A stretch of 64,000 nucleotides of DNA from Pseudomonas mandelii (GCF_900106065.1 NZ_LT629796.1:3627501-3691500), one strand, 5' to 3'; shown: positions 16,392 to 26,787, counted from the stretch's first letter. Program-made: numbers and translations. Notes: generated by a model from the sequence alone, not told the origin.

Positions 16392-19300
16392 TTACGGCTG
16401 TGCGTCTTTTTGCAGCGCTGCGCGGGTGAGTTTTCTGCTCAGCTCTTTTTCTTCGTAACCCATGTCGTGCAGCAATTGGCCGTAGACCTCATCGGTCATG
16501 TCCTGGTCCGTCAACACCACACTGTCATCGATATTCAGGCGCCGGGCGAGGTCTTGCAGACGCTGTTTGAGGGCGCGTCGTTGTGCAATTTGCTGGCCCT
16601 TGGAACTGGCCCAGGTGTGTTGGACTTCGCGTAACTCATCGAGCAAGTCGCTCTTGGTTTCGTAAAACCGGGTATTGCGCCGGAACTCGTTCGGATAGGT
16701 GTCCTGCAGGTATTTCTGCCAGAACGGCTGTTCGATCATGTCGTTGACCAACCCATCGCCGGCCTCCATCGACATCACCGTCTCGAAGGCGGTGTCGATG
16801 GTTTTGGTGTTCACACCGGCGATGGTGCGAAACAGCATCGTCTCCGATTGCCACGGTAAACCGAGGCGTTGAGCCAGGCCGGTTTCGTAGGCAAGGTACA
16901 CCTCGACCTCATCCGGATTGCCCGGGCGGCTGCCGAAATCGGCACGGGCAATGTCATCCACGCGCGCGAGGCGAGCGGCACCTCTGGCCAGGTTCACCAG
17001 TTTGCTTTCAAGCACGGCGTTGGACGTCGACAAGGCATAGGCTTCGGAGGCGAGCACCTTGATACCCATGTGGTTGAACACCTGGGCCCCGGCATCGGCA
17101 CAGGTGGTAGGCGCCCTGGCCATTTCGAACAGATCCTTGCGCAGCTCGGTGTCCAGGTCGATGGCTTCAATCATGCGCCATACCCGGCTGCTGAGTTGTT
17201 GGCGCAATTCACCACCGGCCTTGTAATCGGCCGAACGGGTCTGCTTCTGGATCAATGCAAAGAAATCCTTGGCGCCGGGCTCGGTCATCAATTCGTGCCA
17301 GGCTTCCTCGCGGAAGGTCCCCAGCCCTGAGACCTCGGCACTCCACCAGACCGAATCGTCTTGCATCGGCCACAGTTCTATCGCGTCACGCGCCGCGTCG
17401 ATGTAGACCTGCTCGGGCGCGAGGCCGACTGACCGTCGATACGCCTTGAAGGTGATCAGGTTGGCGTCCGAGAGCTGCTCTTCGTACAAGCGGGTCCGGG
17501 CCAGGAGGAAGGCATCTTCCGAGCCGGGCACGACTTTCGGAATGACCTTGATCGGGTTCTCCTGCAAATCCAGAAAGAAGCCGCGCGGTCGACGTTTGTT
17601 GGAGGGCCCGAACAGGCCGTCGGGCCAGGTGGTGGCGCCCGTGTTGCTCAAGCTCAGGATTCTCAGCCTGGGCATGCGTCCGACGTCCGGGAGCAGGCCC
17701 AGCTTCGCGTTGTCATCGAGTCTGAGGGTTTCCAGGCGGGTCAGATTTCGCAGTTGCTCGACAGCGGAGGGGGTCAACGTGATGTCGTTGTTCATCAGTC
17801 GCAACGTGCGCAGGTGGTGCATCTTGCCGATGGTGTCGGGAAGTCGCGTCAGGCCGCAGCTACGGGCGCTCAGTTGTCGCAGATGAGGGAAGGCGCCCAA
17901 GAGGCCGGAGGTGGTTTCGGAAAAGGTCGTGCGGTCCAGATTCAAGGTGCTGATCTGATCGAGGTAGTGTTTGATATCCGGCAGTTCCTTCCACCAGCGT
18001 TCGAGGTCGAGCACCTGAAACTCTGTGGACAGGTCCAGCGCATACCCGCCGTCGGCCGTGATGCTGCGTTCACCAAAAACCGTGGGCTTGCGTTTGAAAC
18101 AGTCGATAAAGCGGTCGGCAATGTGCAACCCGCCACTGTTGACGAACCCGCGCTGATCCGGCCCCCAGTTATCCGGCTGCTGGTAGCGCCAGCGATTCAA
18201 CAGCACTCGCAGGTCGTCCAGTTCGCGGTCCAGTCGGGTCAGTGTCTGGTGCCCTTGCTCCTGCGAACCGAGGGATCGAACGAAGGTATTGACCTCGCGG
18301 TCGTTGAAGTGAGGGTAAATGTCCTGCACCCGTTGGGTGAGCGTGGGGGCGACGGTGGAGAAGCCGGGACCGCGCAACAGGATCATGTCTTCATGGTCAG
18401 CCAGCGGACGGATCGGCGGGGCGGCGAGCGCCGTGCGGCGCTGCGCCGGTGTCTCGGTCTTGGCCATCACCCATTGCTTGAAGAAGTCCCCCTGGCCTGG
18501 CCGATAACCCAACTGCGCCAGTTTGTTTTTCGGCAGGGCGTTGAGAACGGCTTCGTAAAAGTCAGTGGCGTCGTGCAGTTTTCGGTTGTCACCGTCCCAG
18601 ACTTCGAACCGGTTGCCATCGTCCTTGACCAGCACCCGGACCATCGACGCGTCCTCGGCCCCCACACGGCTGCGCAAGGGACCGGCATCGTTGCCTTCAC
18701 GAACCTCGATGCGCAATTGCGCGAACGTGTCGGTATGAATCCTCAAGGCGTTCAGCACCAGGCTTTCGGTTTGCGCCACCCACTGCGCGCCGTCCTGGAA
18801 GCCTTCATAGGCGTGGTTGGTCCGGGCTTCGAAGGCCGCCTCACGGGCGCGGCTCTTGAGGCTCAAGGGCAGTCGTTGCGTTTGGGTCATGCGCTTGAGG
18901 TCGGCAGCGTCTGTGGTGTTCAGCAGCGTCGCGGCGGCACGGGACGGTAACTCGGGAAAGGTGTGGCGCATGAGTCGCAGCGGCGGATCGTCGAAAGCCT
19001 GGGCTCCTTGGTAAAGCTGATTGATGATATCTGGGGTCAGCCGATCGGCTTCGTCCGCCAGGCGATCGCGCAAGGCTTGCACCCGTTCACGTTGGGCGGT
19101 GGACTGACCGACCACGGCGTGCAGTTCTTCTTCGTTGAGAAATTCGACGAGGTCTGGCGCAAATTGCTCGCTCATGAGGTTGGACAAACTGGTGGACAGG
19201 GTCTGTTCGGCCGTCGCATCGGCATTGCCGTACTGGCGGAACCGGCCGCTCATGTCGGCGTTTTCGTAGACCTTCAGGGCTTTGTCCGCGGGCCAGCCGT

Positions 19301-21464
19301 CCAGGTAAGTCGCCAGCGGTTCAAACCAGTAGGAGGAGGGATCCAGAGGCTGGCCTGAACGAATCCTCTCGATGGCCTGGCGGGTCTGGCGCTGGATGTT
19401 CAAGCGGGTGAGGCTGTCATCGAGTAACGGTGGCGGGGCCGTGTTGTCGACGTACATCCGGCGCAGCGCACCGTCGTCGGTACCGCTGGCGATGCGAACG
19501 GCTTCGAGTTCCGCGTCGCTGAAGCCCTCCACGGTGTGGCCGAGACGGCGCATCAACGTCGGACGATCCCAGGCTCGCGGGTGCTCGGCTTCATGGGTCC
19601 AGGCGCCGAGGCCGTTGTGTTTCAACTCGGGCAGGTAAGCATTGTCGCGATGCGGGTGTTTGACCCGGTAGTTGCCGGTTTGCGGATCCTTTTGCACGGC
19701 GTAGTGCTTGTCATCCAGCGGCAGAACCGCCTCGCCCTCGTGAGCGTGCAGCCCCAGCGCGTCAGGTCTGGAGTCCGGCGATAACTGCACATCCGGCCAT
19801 TCATAAGGTTTGAGGTCGGGGTGCCACAGCCGGGGTTCGCCATTGGGCAGGGTGACCGGTTTCATGCCTTCGATCAGCGGCGACAGTTTCAGGCGTGCCA
19901 GCGCACCGATCTGCGCACCGGCGGCGAACGCTTCCAGCTGAAGAACATCGGTGACCAGGCCGACAATGTGTTCGGTGGCTTCAGTCCACAGTCCCAGGGT
20001 CATGTCGACGAGGCCTTCGATGGCGTCGCTGGCCATCTGATAAGCCATGTAGCCCATCATCAGCTGACCCAGTCCGGGCACGAACGGCGTGACGACCATC
20101 AGGGCGATGTTGAAGATGTCCGAGACGATTTTCTTGAAGTTCTCCCACCAGGCCCATCGTGCATGGGTATCGGCATCGGCGGTGGACACGGCGATGTGAC
20201 GGGCGTCATTGAGGACCTTGTTGAGCTTTTGCTCGAACAGGTACTGCCAGAGTTCGCCGCTGATCGGTGCGGTGTTGAACTGCAGACGAGGGGCAGTGAT
20301 AGCCTCTTCGCGCCAGCTCGGCCTCGGGTCAAGCGGCTCTTTGCGATGCCATTTCACTTGGAACAGGCGTTGTTGCAGCCCGCCGAAAAAATGCCCCCGA
20401 TCGGATTGATCGACGAACCGGCTGAAGAATTGCTGGTAGGTCATGCCGGTGGAGGAGATGACAGCGTTGTCGCGCAGCTGACGCGTCAGTTCTTTCATCA
20501 GCGCGAGGGTCGAGGGGTACTCTTTCAGCGGGTGCTCGGGGTCTTGTGGGACATACGCGAAGATCGGCACTACCTTATGGACCCGGTTCAGATCCGGCGT
20601 AATCAAGACGATGCCGGTCAGCAGGCTGTCGAGCATGGACAGTTTGGCGAACTGCATGATTCGGCCTTTGCGGGTGAGGTTGCGCTGGCCATCGAGCATC
20701 ATCAGGATCAGGTCACCGGCATCGGCGTCGATGTCGCCCTTCAGGACGGCCAGCCTGGCGGCGGCTTTAAACGCGGCTTTCTCGTTCTCGATGATCTTGT
20801 GTTTCAAAACCACTTGGGCGAGGCCATCCCTGGGCCGCAATTGTTCTTCGAGGTATTTCGTGTAGCGCGCGCCAATGTCCAGCGTGCGACACAGGGTCTG
20901 GAACTGGGCGATGGACATTTTGCGTTTGATCGCCAGGGTGTCGAAATGCCCGCGGGCATCGGGCTGGCTGATGAAGTTCGAGTCCGCCTCGCAGGTTTCG
21001 CGGCTCGCGAAGTTATGCAAGGCCGCGTCCAGCAGCGAAACGGTGCGGGTCACCACGCCGTTGAGATTGCTGGCATACCAGGGGAGCTGTTTGGGTAGAT
21101 AAAGGTGCAGGTAAGTGGTCTTTACATCGACGTCGACACCGAATTGTTCCAGCAACGCCCTGGTCAGCAACGGTTCGGCGAATTCGTAAACGCCTTGGAC
21201 CTTGTCCATGACCCGGTCGACAGTGTTTTGAGCGGACCAGAGTTCGAGGTTGGCGTGTTGTAGCGGGGAGTGATCGAAACCCTTGGTGCTCTGTACCCAA
21301 TACCCTGAAGCCGTTTGCGTGAGGCTCAGTTCCCGGATCCGTCGCAGTGACGCGTCCTTGAACGTGGGGTGGATACGGCTTTTGATGAAATCGTAGTGGC
21401 GACCTTTATTGTCATCCGCCCCCCGTGTCGGTCGCGCTGATATACGTCCGTGTAAGTCAGTCAT
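16392..21464 (-). CDS. Large LRR/NEL-domain E3 ubiquitin ligase-type protein (DUF6543-like N-terminus)
   Basis: 1690 aa. The N-terminal ~1100 residues resemble the DUF6543/dermonecrotic-toxin-like region of large Pseudomonas proteins and include a hydrophobic stretch around residues 455-500 (ALMVVTPFVPGLGQLMMGYM). Leucine-rich repeats follow at about 1185-1290 (LRTLRLMNNDITL, LETLRLDDN). The C-terminal part matches the NEL domain of IpaH/SspH effectors: Cys1455 lies in a C-x-D motif (TCADAGAQVFNHMG), the expected catalytic cysteine, and ends in helical EVQHTW...RRLNIDD. Known NEL proteins transfer ubiquitin in eukaryotic cells, so an anti-eukaryote role is likely. No secretion genes are adjacent. 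Ribosome site weak. Confidence 0.85.
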   Translation of the reverse strand: MTDLHGRISARPTRGADDNKGRHYDFIKSRIHPTFKDASLRRIRELSLTQTASGYWVQSTKGFDHSPLQHANLELWSAQNTVDRVMDKVQGVYEFAEPLLTRALLEQFGVDVDVKTTYLHLYLPKQLPWYASNLNGVVTRTVSLLDAALHNFASRETCEADSNFISQPDARGHFDTLAIKRKMSIAQFQTLCRTLDIGARYTKYLEEQLRPRDGLAQVVLKHKIIENEKAAFKAAARLAVLKGDIDADAGDLILMMLDGQRNLTRKGRIMQFAKLSMLDSLLTGIVLITPDLNRVHKVVPIFAYVPQDPEHPLKEYPSTLALMKELTRQLRDNAVISSTGMTYQQFFSRFVDQSDRGHFFGGLQQRLFQVKWHRKEPLDPRPSWREEAITAPRLQFNTAPISGELWQYLFEQKLNKVLNDARHIAVSTADADTHARWAWWENFKKIVSDIFNIALMVVTPFVPGLGQLMMGYMAYQMASDAIEGLVDMTLGLWTEATEHIVGLVTDVLQLEAFAAGAQIGALARLKLSPLIEGMKPVTLPNGEPRLWHPDLKPYEWPDVQLSPDSRPDALGLHAHEGEAVLPLDDKHYAVQKDPQTGNYRVKHPHRDNAYLPELKHNGLGAWTHEAEHPRAWDRPTLMRRLGHTVEGFSDAELEAVRIASGTDDGALRRMYVDNTAPPPLLDDSLTRLNIQRQTRQAIERIRSGQPLDPSSYWFEPLATYLDGWPADKALKVYENADMSGRFRQYGNADATAEQTLSTSLSNLMSEQFAPDLVEFLNEEELHAVVGQSTAQRERVQALRDRLADEADRLTPDIINQLYQGAQAFDDPPLRLMRHTFPELPSRAAATLLNTTDAADLKRMTQTQRLPLSLKSRAREAAFEARTNHAYEGFQDGAQWVAQTESLVLNALRIHTDTFAQLRIEVREGNDAGPLRSRVGAEDASMVRVLVKDDGNRFEVWDGDNRKLHDATDFYEAVLNALPKNKLAQLGYRPGQGDFFKQWVMAKTETPAQRRTALAAPPIRPLADHEDMILLRGPGFSTVAPTLTQRVQDIYPHFNDREVNTFVRSLGSQEQGHQTLTRLDRELDDLRVLLNRWRYQQPDNWGPDQRGFVNSGGLHIADRFIDCFKRKPTVFGERSITADGGYALDLSTEFQVLDLERWWKELPDIKHYLDQISTLNLDRTTFSETTSGLLGAFPHLRQLSARSCGLTRLPDTIGKMHHLRTLRLMNNDITLTPSAVEQLRNLTRLETLRLDDNAKLGLLPDVGRMPRLRILSLSNTGATTWPDGLFGPSNKRRPRGFFLDLQENPIKVIPKVVPGSEDAFLLARTRLYEEQLSDANLITFKAYRRSVGLAPEQVYIDAARDAIELWPMQDDSVWWSAEVSGLGTFREEAWHELMTEPGAKDFFALIQKQTRSADYKAGGELRQQLSSRVWRMIEAIDLDTELRKDLFEMARAPTTCADAGAQVFNHMGIKVLASEAYALSTSNAVLESKLVNLARGAARLARVDDIARADFGSRPGNPDEVEVYLAYETGLAQRLGLPWQSETMLFRTIAGVNTKTIDTAFETVMSMEAGDGLVNDMIEQPFWQKYLQDTYPNEFRRNTRFYETKSDLLDELREVQHTWASSKGQQIAQRRALKQRLQDLARRLNIDDSVVLTDQDMTDEVYGQLLHDMGYEEKELSRKLTRAALQKDAQP

Positions 21465-21614
21465 GCTTTTAATAAACCTTGAGCGTTAAGTGGAATGACC
21501 AGCCTAACGCCCGAGGCTCAAAGTAAAAGCCTGAATTACCGCTGCTTAATCAGTGTCAGCCGCCCATAAACATTGGAATTACCAATGCCGAAAATAGGTA
21601 ATTACCGCCTTTTT
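21465..21614. other. Intergenic gap between the PBP and NEL genes
   Basis: 150 bp without a gene. It must contain the end of the PBP transcript and the promoter of the NEL gene; no clear terminator or promoter is seen. Confidence 0.4.
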
Positions 21615-24600
21615 TCAGCGCCGTGCGACCTCCACCGGCAGGCATTGTGTATGCGCACCCGGTTGCAGATAGGGCGTGAGAATCGGTGCCATGCCTTTGA
21701 GCACTTGCACGGGCAGCGCCGAGGTGAACTTGAAGGCCTCGGCGGTGCGCCCGGGCACGAAGGCGGTCAACGTACCGAAGTGGCTGTCACCGATATAGAA
21801 CACGAAAGTGGCGGTGCGGTTGATCGACTTCGAACTCAGGATCCGCCCGCCGGAACCAATGGCTTCGATGCGGTTGTCCCCGGTCCCGGTCTTGCCGCCC
21901 ATCGCCAGGGGTTTGCCATCGGGGGTGATGAAACTGCCGGACACCCGTTTGGCCGTACCGGCATCCACAACCTGCGACAACGCCTCACGCATGGCCGTGG
22001 CCACTTCGGACGGCATCACTCGTTTGCCGGCGTCTGGGTCATTGATCAGTTTGGTTTCATACGGGGTGTTCGCCGCGAAGTGCAGGGTGTCGATGCGCAA
22101 TGTCGGCATGCGCACACCATCGTTGAGGATGGTGCCGATCAACTCGCCCAAGGCGGCCGGGCGATCGCCGGAACTGCCGATGGCGGTGGCCAGCGACGGT
22201 ACCAGGTGATCGAACGGGTAACCGACTTTCTGCCAGCGCTGATGAATGTCCAGGAACGCTTCGATTTCCAGCATGGTGCGAATACGGCTGTCGCGGGCGC
22301 CCTTGTGACGACTCTTGAACAGCCAACTGTAGACTTCCTGACGCTCGAACTGGCTGGCTTTGACGATCTGGCTCCACTTGGCATCCGGGTTGTTCAGCAG
22401 GTAGCCCATGAGCCACAGGTCCAGCGGGTGAACCTTGGCGATGAAACCCTGATCCGGCAAGTCGTAGGCGCCGGGGCTGTAATTTTCGTAGAGCCGTTGC
22501 AGGCGTTCGTCGGTGAGTTTTTCGGTGAGCTTGGCGCCTTTGAGGTGCGCGCGCACGAAGGCATTGAAGCTTTCCTGGCTGGCCTGGGGCAGCAAATAGC
22601 GGTGCACCGCCGCCAGACGAATCGGCGTCGGACGCATGCTGTCCAGGAAGGTGTCGAGCCGCGCCTGGGTGTCCTTGTTTTTGTATTTCTTCCAGAACTT
22701 GAGCAGGAACGAAGTCCCTTCGCGGTCGGCGAAACTGGCCAGGTATTCCTGACGCCGCGGGTCGCGATCGTCCTTGAGCAATTCGGCGCTGTTGTTGGGG
22801 CCGGAGTACGTGGTGTAGCGCACCAGGTCACGCATCAGGCGAATGAACGGCAGGTTGATCGACTCACGCAACGCATCACGCAGGGTCGGAATGCGACCGT
22901 TGTCTTCCTTGCGGAAGTTGACGAAGGTGTGCAGCCCGCCGCCGGTGAAAAACGCTTCGCCGGGGCTGGCCGAATATTTACGATCCAGCGCGGCACCGAG
23001 CATGGCCGGCAGGTTGCGGTCCTTGTTCTCAATCAGGTAGTCGATGGCCCAGCGACTCAGGCGATCCTGATCCGGGATGTCGACTTTCTTCAGTTCCGGG
23101 ACGGTCATTTCGGCATATTTATCGTGCAGCTCGGCCATGATTTGCAGGTAGGTGGTGAGCACACGCATTTTCGCGGTAGAGCCCAGTTCCAGCTTGCTGC
23201 CTTCATTGATGTCGAACGGCTGGTCGGTGCTGTCGGTCTGTACCCGCACACGCGCGCCGTCCGGTGTCAGCTCAAACAATGTGAAGCTGTAGCGCACCTG
23301 AGTGGTGCTGGTGGGGGTGAGCAAGCGTTCGCCCATCAGTCCGATTTGTGTGGCGAACGCCGGGTCGGCCAGGCGCTTGAGATACTCGGTAGCCTGGCTT
23401 TGCAATTCACCTTGCAGGGTGCTGGTGGCGGAAAGGTCGAGGCGGTCGAGATCGTACAGCGGACGATTGAGCAACCCGCCCAGACGGCTGCGCGCCACGC
23501 TGATGCCTTTGTTGGTTTCAATCGGCTGGATGGTCGGCTGGGTCTGCCAGTCGCGGTAGGTCACCTGGCTGGCCAGGGCGGCGGCGGCGAAGGGTGCGTC
23601 GATCACGCCATTCGCCGCCAGCAGGCGGATGTGGCTGTCGGTGAGGTCGGCCAGTTCATCATGACCCTTGGTCAGGTAATGAGAAGGGCGGCGCTGGGCG
23701 ATCATCAGCGAGAGCATTTCACGCAGCGCCAGGCCTTTTTCGGCCATGCTCTTGGGGTCCGTGTCGGTGCTGGCCAGCCGTTCGTTGGCCTTGTTGAAGT
23801 CGGCGCCGTACCAGACGCGCAACCCTTCGGCCATGCCATGCACTTCACCGTGTCCCGGTACCGCCGACAGCGGCACGCTATTGAGGTAATCGCGCACCAC
23901 ATTTTGCCGGACCTGCAAGGTTTCCGGCCCCGCTTGATAAGCACGCACGGTGGCGGAAATCATCTGTCGGATCTTTTCCGCGCCTGACACCGTCAGGCCA
24001 TCGGGCGAGTGCCGGTATTTCTCCAGTTGCGTCGCCAGCGTACTGCCGCCCGCCGACTGCCCTGGTATATGCAGCAGCTTGGCAACCTGGGACCAGATCG
24101 CCATGCCGAACCGTGGCCAGTCCACGGCGGGGTTGGCCAGGGGCTGACGAGGATCGAGCAAAAAGCGGTTTTCAATAAACAGCAGGCTGCTGACCACCAC
24201 GGGCGGAATCGACTCAAAGCTTGAATACAGTTGTTGGGGGTATTTGTACTGGTACAGCGGCGCCGCACGGCAATCGGTGATCGACAGTCCAGCCTGTATT
24301 TTCTCCGCGTAAGGCACGAAAAAGCCCTTGTCGGTGTAGTTCATCAGCTTTTCAGAGAAGCGGGTTTGCGACGCAATGACGTAGTCACGCTTGAGCAATC
24401 GCGGCAGAAACTCACCCAGCGAGCTGTAGCCCAGACGCAAGTCGAAAGGGCCTGCGCCTGGATAACGAATAGCGTCGCTGGGGCCGGGTTTCATTTCGTA
24501 ACTCAGGGAGGCGGCGAATTTGCTGACCTCGCGGGATTGAAACTTCGAGGTACGCATTTCCTTGGCAGCGGCAAGCCCCAGGACAATCAGGATAATAACC

Positions 24601-24746
24601 AGCAACAACCAAAACGCCCCCCAGCCATGCTTTGTGCGACTGCCAGGGGGTTTTTCAGGAATAGGCGCTTCATCCACACGTTCAGTCGGGACCACAGTTT
24701 TACTCGTATCGGTTTGCCATAACGCGCCCATAGTCGACTGATCCAT
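21615..24746 (-). CDS. Divergent bifunctional penicillin-binding protein (GT51 plus transpeptidase)
   Basis: 1043 aa, a large class A-like PBP. One membrane anchor (FWLLLVIILIVLGLAA, about residues 45-62). A GT51-type domain at about 170-330 keeps IENRFLLDP and GGSTLATQLEK, but the first motif lacks the usual His (EDxxFxxH becomes ENRFLLDP) and other motifs are loose. The C-terminal transpeptidase has GSTAKM (SxxK, near residue 515) and KTGTGDN (near 940). It should polymerise or cross-link peptidoglycan in the periplasm, perhaps in a specialised setting. A second ATG six codons in is an alternative start. Confidence 0.82.
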   Translation of the reverse strand: MDQSTMGALWQTDTSKTVVPTERVDEAPIPEKPPGSRTKHGWGAFWLLLVIILIVLGLAAAKEMRTSKFQSREVSKFAASLSYEMKPGPSDAIRYPGAGPFDLRLGYSSLGEFLPRLLKRDYVIASQTRFSEKLMNYTDKGFFVPYAEKIQAGLSITDCRAAPLYQYKYPQQLYSSFESIPPVVVSSLLFIENRFLLDPRQPLANPAVDWPRFGMAIWSQVAKLLHIPGQSAGGSTLATQLEKYRHSPDGLTVSGAEKIRQMISATVRAYQAGPETLQVRQNVVRDYLNSVPLSAVPGHGEVHGMAEGLRVWYGADFNKANERLASTDTDPKSMAEKGLALREMLSLMIAQRRPSHYLTKGHDELADLTDSHIRLLAANGVIDAPFAAAALASQVTYRDWQTQPTIQPIETNKGISVARSRLGGLLNRPLYDLDRLDLSATSTLQGELQSQATEYLKRLADPAFATQIGLMGERLLTPTSTTQVRYSFTLFELTPDGARVRVQTDSTDQPFDINEGSKLELGSTAKMRVLTTYLQIMAELHDKYAEMTVPELKKVDIPDQDRLSRWAIDYLIENKDRNLPAMLGAALDRKYSASPGEAFFTGGGLHTFVNFRKEDNGRIPTLRDALRESINLPFIRLMRDLVRYTTYSGPNNSAELLKDDRDPRRQEYLASFADREGTSFLLKFWKKYKNKDTQARLDTFLDSMRPTPIRLAAVHRYLLPQASQESFNAFVRAHLKGAKLTEKLTDERLQRLYENYSPGAYDLPDQGFIAKVHPLDLWLMGYLLNNPDAKWSQIVKASQFERQEVYSWLFKSRHKGARDSRIRTMLEIEAFLDIHQRWQKVGYPFDHLVPSLATAIGSSGDRPAALGELIGTILNDGVRMPTLRIDTLHFAANTPYETKLINDPDAGKRVMPSEVATAMREALSQVVDAGTAKRVSGSFITPDGKPLAMGGKTGTGDNRIEAIGSGGRILSSKSINRTATFVFYIGDSHFGTLTAFVPGRTAEAFKFTSALPVQVLKGMAPILTPYLQPGAHTQCLPVEVARR

Positions 24747-24842
24747 TCACGCAGATTGATCTGACTTGTCTGAAGCTTAGTCGGTGGTTGGCGATGGTGA
24801 AGAAATTGTGGACGCACAGATCTCAAATATTCCCCATTCCCT

Positions 24843-24972
24843 GTGGCGAGGGAGCTTGCTCCCGCTGGGCTGCGAAGCAGACCCGAATTTGCCATCTCGG
24901 TCTTTCAGCAGAACCGCGATCACAGGTTTTGCGACTGCTGCGCAGCCGAGCGGGAGCAAGCTCCCTCTCCAC
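24843..24972. repeat. REP doublet (class II)
   Basis: 130-bp inverted pair of GTGGCGAGGGAGCTTGCTCCCGC with GGGCTGCGAAGC / GCTGCGCAGCC inner arms; same class as at 8664 and 59771. Confidence 0.88.
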
Positions 24973-25346
24973 AGGCTAGTGCCTGCCTGAAATGCCCTTC
25001 CTAGACACGTCGAATAGCAAATAAGGCCCGGCCAGGGGCATGACGATGCACCAATGCTGTGCAATACTCGGCGGCGTTTCAGTTGGTGAAAGATCCTACA
25101 AAAGTCAGGTAATGCCCCTCCGTTAACCGGGCTTTTCCCGAGAGTTCTGGCTGAATGTTGTGGTTTATAGAGTGAAAAACCCTGTACGAAGCTTTTTATA
25201 CTGCACGCCCCGCTGATCTTGCCGGTGTTGTCCTGCAAGACGGGTTTGCTCACGAAGCAGGCCCGGTTTCTCAGAAGCAATGGCTTACCGGTCAGCGCTT
25301 TGTTACTCGGTGGTCATATCCAATAACAAGACGAGGTTGTACCCCT
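24973..25346. other. Intergenic region upstream of the proline-type permease
   Basis: About 370 bp with no supported gene. It should carry the permease promoter; the stretch TTTATAGAGTG-N27-TTTTTATACTG near 25164-25201 is A/T-rich and a plausible promoter area, but no site can be called with confidence. Confidence 0.4.
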
Positions 25347-26768
25347 ATGCCAGTCGGCAATCATCTGCCCCATGGCGAGACCGCTCAGGGCGGCCCGCTT
25401 AAACGCGAACTCGGCGAACGGCATATCCGCTTGATGGCGCTCGGAGCGTGTATCGGCGTCGGTCTGTTCCTCGGTTCGGCCAAGGCCATCGAAATGGCCG
25501 GCCCCGCCATCATGCTGTCCTACATCATCGGCGGTCTGGCGATCCTGGTGATCATGCGCGCCCTCGGTGAGATGGCCGTGCATAACCCGGTCGCCGGCTC
25601 CTTCAGCCGTTACGCTCAAGACTACCTCGGCCCCTTGGCGGGCTTCCTGACAGGCTGGAATTACTGGTTCCTGTGGCTGGTAACCTGTGTCGCGGAAATC
25701 ACCGCCGTGGCGGTGTACATGGGCGTCTGGTTCCCCGATGTGCCGCGCTGGATCTGGGCACTCGCCGCGTTGATCAGCATGGGTTCGATCAACCTGATCG
25801 CGGTGAAAGCCTTCGGTGAATTCGAGTTCTGGTTCGCCCTGATCAAGATCGTCACCATCATTGCGATGGTGATCGGCGGTATCGGCGTGATCGCGTTCGG
25901 TTTCGGCAATGACGGCGTGGCGCTGGGGATTTCCAATCTCTGGGCCCACGGCGGCTTCATGCCCAACGGCGTGCAAGGCGTATTGATGTCGCTGCAGATG
26001 GTGATGTTCGCCTACCTCGGTGTCGAGATGATCGGCCTGACCGCCGGTGAAGCGAAGAACCCGCAGAAGACCATTCCCAACGCGATCGGCTCGGTGTTCT
26101 GGCGGATTCTGCTGTTCTACGTCGGCGCGTTGTTCGTGATCCTGTCGATCTACCCGTGGAACGAAATCGGCACGCAGGGCAGTCCGTTCGTGATGACGTT
26201 CGAACGCCTGGGGATCAAGACCGCGGCCGGCATCATCAACTTCGTGGTGATCACCGCGGCGCTGTCGTCCTGCAATGGTGGCATCTTCAGCACCGGGCGC
26301 ATGCTTTACAGCCTGGCGCAGAATGGCCAGGCCCCGGCCGGTTTTGCCACCACATCGAGCAACGGCGTGCCCCGTCGCGCGTTGCTGTTGTCGATCTTCG
26401 TGCTGTTGCTGGGCGTGCTGCTCAACTACATGGTCCCGGAAAAAGTCTTCGTCTGGGTGACGGCGATTGCCACTTTCGGCGCGATCTGGACCTGGGTGAT
26501 GATCCTGCTGGCCCAGCTCAAGTTCCGCAAAGGCCTGAGTGCCAGCGAACGTGCCGGTCTGAAATACAAGATGTGGCTGTACCCGGTCAGCTCGTACCTG
26601 GCGCTGGCGTTCCTGGTGTTGGTGGTCGGCCTGATGGCTTACTTCCCGGAAACCCGCGTGGCGCTGTACGTCGGCCCGGCGTTCCTGGTGCTGCTGACGG
26701 TGTTGTTCTACGTGTTCAAGCTGCAACCGACCAATGTGTCGCAAGGTGCGGTGCGTTCGGCTGCGTAA
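25347..26768 (+). CDS. proY: Amino-acid permease, proline-specific (ProY-like)
   Basis: 473 aa with twelve hydrophobic segments. The N-terminus LKRELGERHIRLMALGACIGVGLFLGSAKAI is the amino-acid/APC signature of the GABA/ProY/aromatic permease group, and GLTAGEAKNPQKTIPNAI is the conserved cytoplasmic loop. The sequence is closest to remembered ProY proteins. It is a proton-coupled inner-membrane importer. Substrate is inferred from family only. A strong terminator follows. Confidence 0.82.
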   Translation: MPVGNHLPHGETAQGGPLKRELGERHIRLMALGACIGVGLFLGSAKAIEMAGPAIMLSYIIGGLAILVIMRALGEMAVHNPVAGSFSRYAQDYLGPLAGFLTGWNYWFLWLVTCVAEITAVAVYMGVWFPDVPRWIWALAALISMGSINLIAVKAFGEFEFWFALIKIVTIIAMVIGGIGVIAFGFGNDGVALGISNLWAHGGFMPNGVQGVLMSLQMVMFAYLGVEMIGLTAGEAKNPQKTIPNAIGSVFWRILLFYVGALFVILSIYPWNEIGTQGSPFVMTFERLGIKTAAGIINFVVITAALSSCNGGIFSTGRMLYSLAQNGQAPAGFATTSSNGVPRRALLLSIFVLLLGVLLNYMVPEKVFVWVTAIATFGAIWTWVMILLAQLKFRKGLSASERAGLKYKMWLYPVSSYLALAFLVLVVGLMAYFPETRVALYVGPAFLVLLTVLFYVFKLQPTNVSQGAVRSAA

Positions 26769-26787
26769 GTCGTAACGCCTGAAACGC

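Noticed and set aside
21573..23987. Long open frame (804 codons) on the plus strand
   Set aside because: It lies wholly antisense to the PBP gene, which has clear domain motifs; the frame is an effect of high GC third positions.
25130..25210. Sigma54 promoter (TGGC...TTGT) before the permease
   Set aside because: The -12 element lacks the GC pair; the match is too weak.
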